Below, piece after piece: positions 15,263-19,891 of a DNA stretch of 19,891 bases. The notes beneath the pieces are model-generated. The model was not told the origin of the DNA and made no database searches. It was given only the letters and a program-made list of their open reading frames with translations. Both the position numbers and the translations under genes were made by a program. Origin of the DNA: Crocinitomicaceae bacterium (GTDB lineage: Bacteria > Bacteroidota > Bacteroidia > Flavobacteriales_G > Salibacteraceae); assembly GCA_018623405.1 (NCBI GenBank), contig JAAZVO010000012.1, positions 1-19,891 on the forward strand. Direction: 5' to 3'. Numbering within the stretch: position 1 is the first letter of the stretch; every line of letters starts with the position of its first letter.

Positions 15263-17251
15263 ATGAAAAAACTTTACTCTTTAATCACTTTTATTTTTCT
15301 TTCTGCTAGCTTTTCTTTTGCTACGCATATTTCCGGTGGGCATACTCAAATAAAAGAAATTGGAACCAATACTTTTGAAATTACAGTTCATATTATTAGA
15401 GATTGTAGTGGAATTTTTGCACCTCAATCTGTTCCTGTTACCATTACAGATTCTTGCGGAATATCATCGCAACAAACTGCAGTAAAAACAAGTTCGTTTT
15501 TTTATTCTCCTTTTTGCAGTGCAGCAGGAGCTTCAACTTGTAACGGAGGTTCACTTCCAGGTTTCGAAATTGCGCAGTATAAAGACACAGTTTCATTTTC
15601 ATCTACTTGTAATAAAGTTTTTGCCTTTGCAGATTTAGGTTGCTGCAGACCTATGACTAATAATCTTCAAAATGCCATGAATGCCAATATTGTGGTAATG
15701 GCTATGCTAAACCGAAGTAACCCTTTAGGTACCACTCCACCATTTAACTATGTTACAGGTATGGTAAAATCTTATTGTGTTGGTATTCCTGAGCAAACTT
15801 TAATTGATACTTTGCCCTCATCGTATGATCCAAAATATGAGTTTTATACGCCTTTTGGGTCAATTGGTTCTACAATTCCTTTTGTAACATCAAATAATGT
15901 AAATAACCCATTTGGAACCACTAGCATAAATGCTCAAACAGGGTTAGCTTCAATATTATCTAACGCATTAGGCTCTTACACTTTACCTGTAAAAACTACT
16001 ATTTTGTCATCAAACCCAAACCACGCATCTTACGCAAAATTTGAGATGAGGATTATGGTTACAAATTGCTCATCAGGCGCAGGTCCTCAAATTTCTCTTG
16101 CCAATTACACCGGATTTAATTTGAGTAATGATACCTTAACTCCATGCTCCCCAAATAACTGTTTTAATATAGTTATTTCTGATACCAGCTCTTCATCTAC
16201 ATTAAATATTCTGAATTCCAATTTGCCAATTTCATCTTCGGTAGGAAATAATCCTAAAACATTGACTATTTGCCCTACAAACAGCACCTCAAAAAAGTAT
16301 TACTTAACCGTTGAAGGAAATTGCCCCGGAGTAAAATCAGCAAAAGTTTTTGTTGTAAATCCTCTAGGTAATCCACCCTTAACAGGAACTGTTTCTTCTG
16401 CATTGGGAGCTGTTACAAATACCAAAGTTTTAATGGTTGGGCTTGACACCTCAGCAGGTATGGTTTATAAAATCGACTCAACATTTACAGATAACAGCGG
16501 CCATTACATGTTTAATAATGTGAGCGACTCAATAGTGTTAATTAAAGCTATTCCAGATTCTACTGCTTACCCAATGCTAATACCCACTTATCATGATTCT
16601 TCATTGACAGCTTTAATGGCAGTACCAATTCCTCAATATTGTTACAATCCTGTAGCTGATATTATGGTAAAAGCAGGCATAAACCCCGGTGGAAGTGGTT
16701 TTATTGCGGGTAATATATTTCAAGGTGCCGGAAAAACAGATCCGGGAGACCCTGTACCGGGTTTATCTCTTATTCTAAAAACATCCACAGGTCAACTTAT
16801 TGCAAATAAAGTAACTGACGCAAATGGAGCTTTTAAGTTCTCAGGATTAAATAGTGCTGAATACAAGATTTATGTTGATAATGGAAGTGTGACCAATCAA
16901 AACCCTCCGGTTGTTGATTTAAGTACAAACAATGAAATCACTTTAACCTTTAAACTTTTTAAAACTCAATTAGCTATTGACCAAACAGTTAGTGTACAAA
17001 ATAATATCCAACTTTTGGTGGAAAGCATCTCACCGAACCCATTTAAAGATCAATTTAAAATAAATAGTTCGATAGATGGAAATATTAACCTTCAAGTAAT
17101 TGATGTTTTTGGAAAAACCCAAATCAATCAAAATATGCCATTTATTAAGGGCCAAAACCAATTAGATTTTCAAGGTTTATCTCATGGCATTTATTTTCTT
17201 CAAGTTTCACAAGGTGAAAAAATAAGTATCCATAAAATAGTTAAACAATAG
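15263..17251 (+). CDS. T9SS-exported multidomain protein, cysteine-rich N-domain plus carboxypeptidase-regulatory-like repeats
   Basis: The 662-residue protein starts with MKK and a signal peptide cut near S-F-A at residue 20. It is followed by T-H-I-S-G-G and an I-I-R-D-C-S-G segment (44-50), a pattern common at the N-terminus of large exported Bacteroidota proteins. Residues 47-172 hold about ten cysteines that could form disulfides. Two beta-sandwich segments of the carboxypeptidase-regulatory or Cna-B type lie at about 370-470 and 478-545 (VTDANGAFKFSGL, ending EYKIYVDN). The T9SS type A domain begins S590-P-N-P-F594 and ends K-I-V-K-Q. The role is probably surface display or adhesion and cannot be assigned more exactly. 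It starts 47 bp after the CotH gene and ends just before a strong terminator. Confidence 0.85.
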   Translation: MKKLYSLITFIFLSASFSFATHISGGHTQIKEIGTNTFEITVHIIRDCSGIFAPQSVPVTITDSCGISSQQTAVKTSSFFYSPFCSAAGASTCNGGSLPGFEIAQYKDTVSFSSTCNKVFAFADLGCCRPMTNNLQNAMNANIVVMAMLNRSNPLGTTPPFNYVTGMVKSYCVGIPEQTLIDTLPSSYDPKYEFYTPFGSIGSTIPFVTSNNVNNPFGTTSINAQTGLASILSNALGSYTLPVKTTILSSNPNHASYAKFEMRIMVTNCSSGAGPQISLANYTGFNLSNDTLTPCSPNNCFNIVISDTSSSSTLNILNSNLPISSSVGNNPKTLTICPTNSTSKKYYLTVEGNCPGVKSAKVFVVNPLGNPPLTGTVSSALGAVTNTKVLMVGLDTSAGMVYKIDSTFTDNSGHYMFNNVSDSIVLIKAIPDSTAYPMLIPTYHDSSLTALMAVPIPQYCYNPVADIMVKAGINPGGSGFIAGNIFQGAGKTDPGDPVPGLSLILKTSTGQLIANKVTDANGAFKFSGLNSAEYKIYVDNGSVTNQNPPVVDLSTNNEITLTFKLFKTQLAIDQTVSVQNNIQLLVESISPNPFKDQFKINSSIDGNINLQVIDVFGKTQINQNMPFIKGQNQLDFQGLSHGIYFLQVSQGEKISIHKIVKQ

Positions 17252-17268
17252 ACACATTTAACTTAACT

Positions 17269-17302
17269 AAAAGCCTGCCTCTTTTGAGTGCAGGCTTTTT
17301 TT
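17269..17302 (+). terminator. Rho-independent terminator ending the nine-gene cluster
   Basis: AAAAGCCTGC (17269-17278) pairs perfectly with GCAGGCTTTT (17290-17299) around an 11-nt loop, and the run of T continues to 17302. The six central pairs are GC-rich. It lies 17 bp after the stop of the T9SS protein gene. The next gene starts only 19 nt downstream. Confidence 0.9.
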
Positions 17303-17321
17303 ATTTTTACTCAAAACACTT

Positions 17322-18224
17322 TTGAGGAAAGTAGCGCTAATCGCCAAAGGAAATTCGAATAAGGCAAAAATATTTTTTCAAAACCTTAGTATAAATGAAA
17401 ATTTCAAAAACATCAATTTTGAAATTGCATTTACCCAAAAAGCAAGAGATGCATATTTCCTTTCAGAAAAATTTGCCAACTTAAAGTACGACTATGTTAT
17501 TGCTTGCGGAGGAGATGGCACTTCATTCGAAGTTTTAAATGGCATCCTAAAATCTGATTATCCACTAACAGGTTTCGGAATTCTACCCATTGGTTCTGCA
17601 AATGATTTTGCGAGGGCTCAAAAGCTTAGTAAATCATTTAATAATTTGTGCTTAAGCATTGAAAACGAAAAAATAAAATCTATTGATGTTGGTAAAATTG
17701 AACTTCAAAAAAATGGAGAACTATGGTATTTTTTAAATGTTTGCGATGTAGGTTTTGGCCCTGAAGTAGTCAAAAAAGTAAATTCAAAAAGACATATATT
17801 ACCTCCTGACCTAAGTTTTCTTTGGGCAATTACCAAAACCTTATTTTCTTACAAGGCTAAATCAATAAGTATTGAAATAAACAATAAAACCTTAGCAGGA
17901 AAAACACTTGTTGGGGCATTCGCAAATTCTAGCTGTTTTGGCGGAGGAATATACATTGCACCTGATGCTAAAATTGATGATGGTCAATTAAATTTCACAA
18001 GAATTGGTGATGTTTCGATGTTAGATTACCTTTTACAAATTGGGAAATTAAAAAAGAAGCAATTTGTAAAACATCCTGAGATTAGTTACCAAAAAACGAA
18101 ATCTGTAAGGTTAAATTCAAATGAAAAAGTAGGCATAGAGGCAGACGGCGAATACGTAGGAGAATTGCCTTGTACGGTAAAAATAAAACCCAAATTGTTG
18201 AAATTTTTGGACACTTCCACCTAA
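17322..18224 (+). CDS. Diacylglycerol-kinase-family lipid kinase (YegS/DgkB-like)
   Basis: The 300-residue protein has the catalytic-domain signature CGGDGTSFEVLNGI, with G63-G-D-G-T67 as the nucleotide-binding loop. The second conserved segment, LPIGSANDFAR, is at 88-98. The C-terminal beta-sandwich includes APDAKIDDGQLNF, matching the D-G-x-L segment of the family. These enzymes phosphorylate diacylglycerol or related lipids at the inner face of the membrane and help recycle phospholipids; the exact substrate is not decided by sequence. The start is TTG at 17322-17324, because the family's N-terminal beta strand (VALIAKGN) begins three codons later and no ATG or GTG is available upstream. 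The terminator immediately before it leaves only 19 nt for a leader. Confidence 0.93.
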   Translation: MRKVALIAKGNSNKAKIFFQNLSINENFKNINFEIAFTQKARDAYFLSEKFANLKYDYVIACGGDGTSFEVLNGILKSDYPLTGFGILPIGSANDFARAQKLSKSFNNLCLSIENEKIKSIDVGKIELQKNGELWYFLNVCDVGFGPEVVKKVNSKRHILPPDLSFLWAITKTLFSYKAKSISIEINNKTLAGKTLVGAFANSSCFGGGIYIAPDAKIDDGQLNFTRIGDVSMLDYLLQIGKLKKKQFVKHPEISYQKTKSVRLNSNEKVGIEADGEYVGELPCTVKIKPKLLKFLDTST

Positions 18225-18267
18225 TTTGCTTCCTTGTTTTTTAGTTTTTTTGCAGAAATAAATCCGC

Positions 18268-19230
18268 TTGAATTTAGATCTATTAATAGAAAACCTTACC
18301 AACCCCGCATTATTATTTTTCTTTTTGGGCTTTTTGGCTGTTAGGCTTAAGAGCGACCTTGAAATCCCTCCAAATTCTTCAAAATTTATATCCCTTTACC
18401 TATTGTTTTCAATTGGTTTTAAAGGTGGGGTTGAGCTTTCGCACAGTGAACTGAACCTTGAAATAATGTGGTCATTATTATTTGGGGTTTTATTGGCTAT
18501 TGTAGTACCTATTTACTCATTTTTTATTTTAAAACCCCGAGTGGGTGCTGCAAATGCGGGAGCTATTGCAGCTGCTTATGGTTCGGTAAGTGCGGTAACC
18601 TTTGTAACTGCAGTGTCTTATTTGCAAATGCATCAAATTCGTTTTGGTGGTTACATGGTTGCAGTTATGGCACTTATGGAGGCGCCATCAATAATAATTG
18701 GAATGCTTTTGCTTAGCATTTTTAAAGCAAATGACACTGAAAGTTTAAATTTTAAAAAAGTTATTTCCCACTCTATCACCAATGGAAGTGTTTTGTTGAT
18801 TTTAGGTAGTTTGGTAATTGGCTTTGTTGCTAGTGATGACCAGGCAGAAGGAATTAAACCATTTACAACAGACATCTTTAAAGGCTTTTTAGCAGTTTTT
18901 CTTTTAGATATGGGAATATCTGCAGGAAAGCGACTTGCTTCATTTTTAGAAAATGGATGGTTCTCATTAGTTTTTGCCATTATTATCCCATTAGTTAATG
19001 GAAGTATTGTTGCTGTTGCCAGCCGGCTAGTTACAGCAGAACCTGGAAATCAATTCTTATTTGCCATTTTGGCTGCAAGCGCCTCATACATCGCTGTACC
19101 GGCTGCAATGAAAATTGCCGCACCAAAAGCCAGCCTCGGATTGTATATCTCAATGGCTTTGGCAATTACCTTCCCTATAAACATAACCATTGGCATGCCC
19201 CTTTATTGGGGAATAATAACAGGGTTTTAA
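18268..19230 (+). CDS. sbtA: SbtA-family sodium-dependent bicarbonate transporter (DUF897)
   Basis: The 320-residue membrane protein has about ten hydrophobic segments in two inverted halves. Family segments are visible: NPALLFFFLGFLAVRLKSD (12-30), AAYGSVSAVTF (102-112), ASYIAVPAAMKIA (272-284) and NITIGMPLYWG (305-315). In cyanobacteria SbtA imports bicarbonate with sodium as part of carbon concentration. In heterotrophs it may supply bicarbonate to carboxylases. The length is shorter than the cyanobacterial protein of about 370 residues but usual for other phyla. The start is TTG at 18268-18270: an in-frame TAA lies 9 bp upstream, and the next ATG is deep inside the protein. No SbtB (PII-like regulator) is visible in the window. 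Confidence 0.9.
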   Translation: MNLDLLIENLTNPALLFFFLGFLAVRLKSDLEIPPNSSKFISLYLLFSIGFKGGVELSHSELNLEIMWSLLFGVLLAIVVPIYSFFILKPRVGAANAGAIAAAYGSVSAVTFVTAVSYLQMHQIRFGGYMVAVMALMEAPSIIIGMLLLSIFKANDTESLNFKKVISHSITNGSVLLILGSLVIGFVASDDQAEGIKPFTTDIFKGFLAVFLLDMGISAGKRLASFLENGWFSLVFAIIIPLVNGSIVAVASRLVTAEPGNQFLFAILAASASYIAVPAAMKIAAPKASLGLYISMALAITFPINITIGMPLYWGIITGF

Positions 19231-19292
19231 AAATTGGTTACCTTTTTTAACCTACATAAATCATTAGAGAAAAAACCGCACATTTGTTTTTA

Positions 19293-19891
19293 ATGAGGTG
19301 GATTTTTACGGTTTTGTTTTTCCCCATTTTATTTGCTGCAAATGCTAGCAACTTATTACCTATGGGTGCACGATCTGCCGGGCTAAGTCATGCAACTGTG
19401 GCTACCTACAGCATATTTTCAGGATTCCAAAACACTGCAGGATTAGCATATTTACCAAAGTTTTCAGCAGGTTTTGCAGTAGAAAGTAGATACCTTACCC
19501 CAGAATTAAATTCAGGTGCTTTTTCACTAGCCATGCCTTCAGATTTAGGAGTTGTTGGAGTTAATGTTCAAAGGTTTGGAAATGACTTATTTAACGAAAC
19601 TAGATATGGCCTAGGCTTTTCGAAACTCTTTAGCAACAAAATTGCTATGGGCTTACAGCTCAATTATTTTGAAACCAGAATTGCTGAAAATTATGGCTAT
19701 GCAGGAAGACTTGTGGCCGATTTTGGCTTTTTGGCTAATGCAACAGAAAAACTAACTGTTGGAGCACATATATTTAACCCTACAAGGGTAAACATTAGCA
19801 AAAATTTAACAGAAAAAATCCCAACGCATTTTCGGTTGGGAATACAATACAAATTCTCTGATGAATTACTTACCCTACTTGAAATTGAAAA
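19293..19891 (+). CDS. PorV/PorQ-like outer-membrane barrel protein, C-terminus cut by window edge
   Basis: About 199 residues are present. A signal peptide (MRWIFTVLFFPILFAANA) is followed by the family pattern G-A-R-S-A-G-L-S and, near residue 48, N-T-A-G-L-A, as in the PorV/PorQ group (FadL-like barrels). Alternating strands follow, including HFRLGIQYKFSDELL near the right edge, a repeat signature of these barrels. PorV and PorQ themselves act in T9SS cargo processing, but many paralogues have no known role. This one cannot be called PorV or PorQ proper. It starts 62 bp after sbtA with no clear terminator between, so co-transcription is possible. Confidence 0.75.
   Translation, partial: MRWIFTVLFFPILFAANASNLLPMGARSAGLSHATVATYSIFSGFQNTAGLAYLPKFSAGFAVESRYLTPELNSGAFSLAMPSDLGVVGVNVQRFGNDLFNETRYGLGFSKLFSNKIAMGLQLNYFETRIAENYGYAGRLVADFGFLANATEKLTVGAHIFNPTRVNISKNLTEKIPTHFRLGIQYKFSDELLTLLEIE

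Noticed and set aside
19236..19252. Inverted repeat GGTTA/TAACC after sbtA as a terminator
   Set aside because: Only five pairs and no following T run; too weak to call.

Overview
The window looks like part of a Bacteroidota chromosome, most like Flavobacteriales. The evidence is an AT-rich base composition, two clear type IX secretion (T9SS) C-terminal sorting domains, a PorV/PorQ-like barrel, GWxTD and YtxJ family proteins, TAnnTTTG-type promoter elements and almost no Shine-Dalgarno sequences. It is densely coded: the longest gene-free stretch is about 100 bp (5182-5281), and no gap reaches 300 bp. I see no tRNA, rRNA, CRISPR array, transposase or prophage gene.

Left block, minus strand (1-5181). 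Reading in the direction of transcription there is a 43-residue lipoprotein, a ytxJ-type thiol protein whose GTG start lies inside the lipoprotein gene, an exported beta-rich protein of unknown function, lipoyl synthase (lipA), and a very large secreted Asp-box (sortilin/BNR-like) propeller protein that runs off the left edge. The 5182-5281 gap is a divergent promoter region facing ung.

Central block, plus strand (5282-17302). Nine genes are packed with overlaps of a few bases, or gaps of 0-47 bp, and end at one strong intrinsic terminator: ung, an Omp85/BamA-like outer-membrane barrel, rmuC, a GWxTD lipoprotein, rlmB, an Asp-box secreted protein, purE, a CotH-family T9SS cargo protein and a second T9SS cargo protein. 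DNA repair and maintenance (ung, rmuC), ribosome modification (rlmB) and purine synthesis (purE) are therefore interleaved with envelope and secreted proteins. The unrelated jobs suggest shared transcription rather than one pathway.

Right block, plus strand (17322-19891). A diacylglycerol-kinase-family lipid kinase is followed by an SbtA-type bicarbonate transporter and the first 199 residues of a PorV/PorQ-like outer-membrane protein.

The most unusual features are: (i) five TTG starts and one GTG start among 17 genes, several with no other possible start; (ii) the odd 5' end of the Asp-box gene at 11044, which holds a GC-rich hairpin between two 8-bp direct repeats followed by a G7 tract inside the signal peptide; (iii) a degenerate T9SS-like tail on that same protein; and (iv) the 55-nt overlap of the small lipoprotein with ytxJ. 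I found no clear undescribed multi-gene system. Most of the window is ordinary core and envelope gene content for this phylum.
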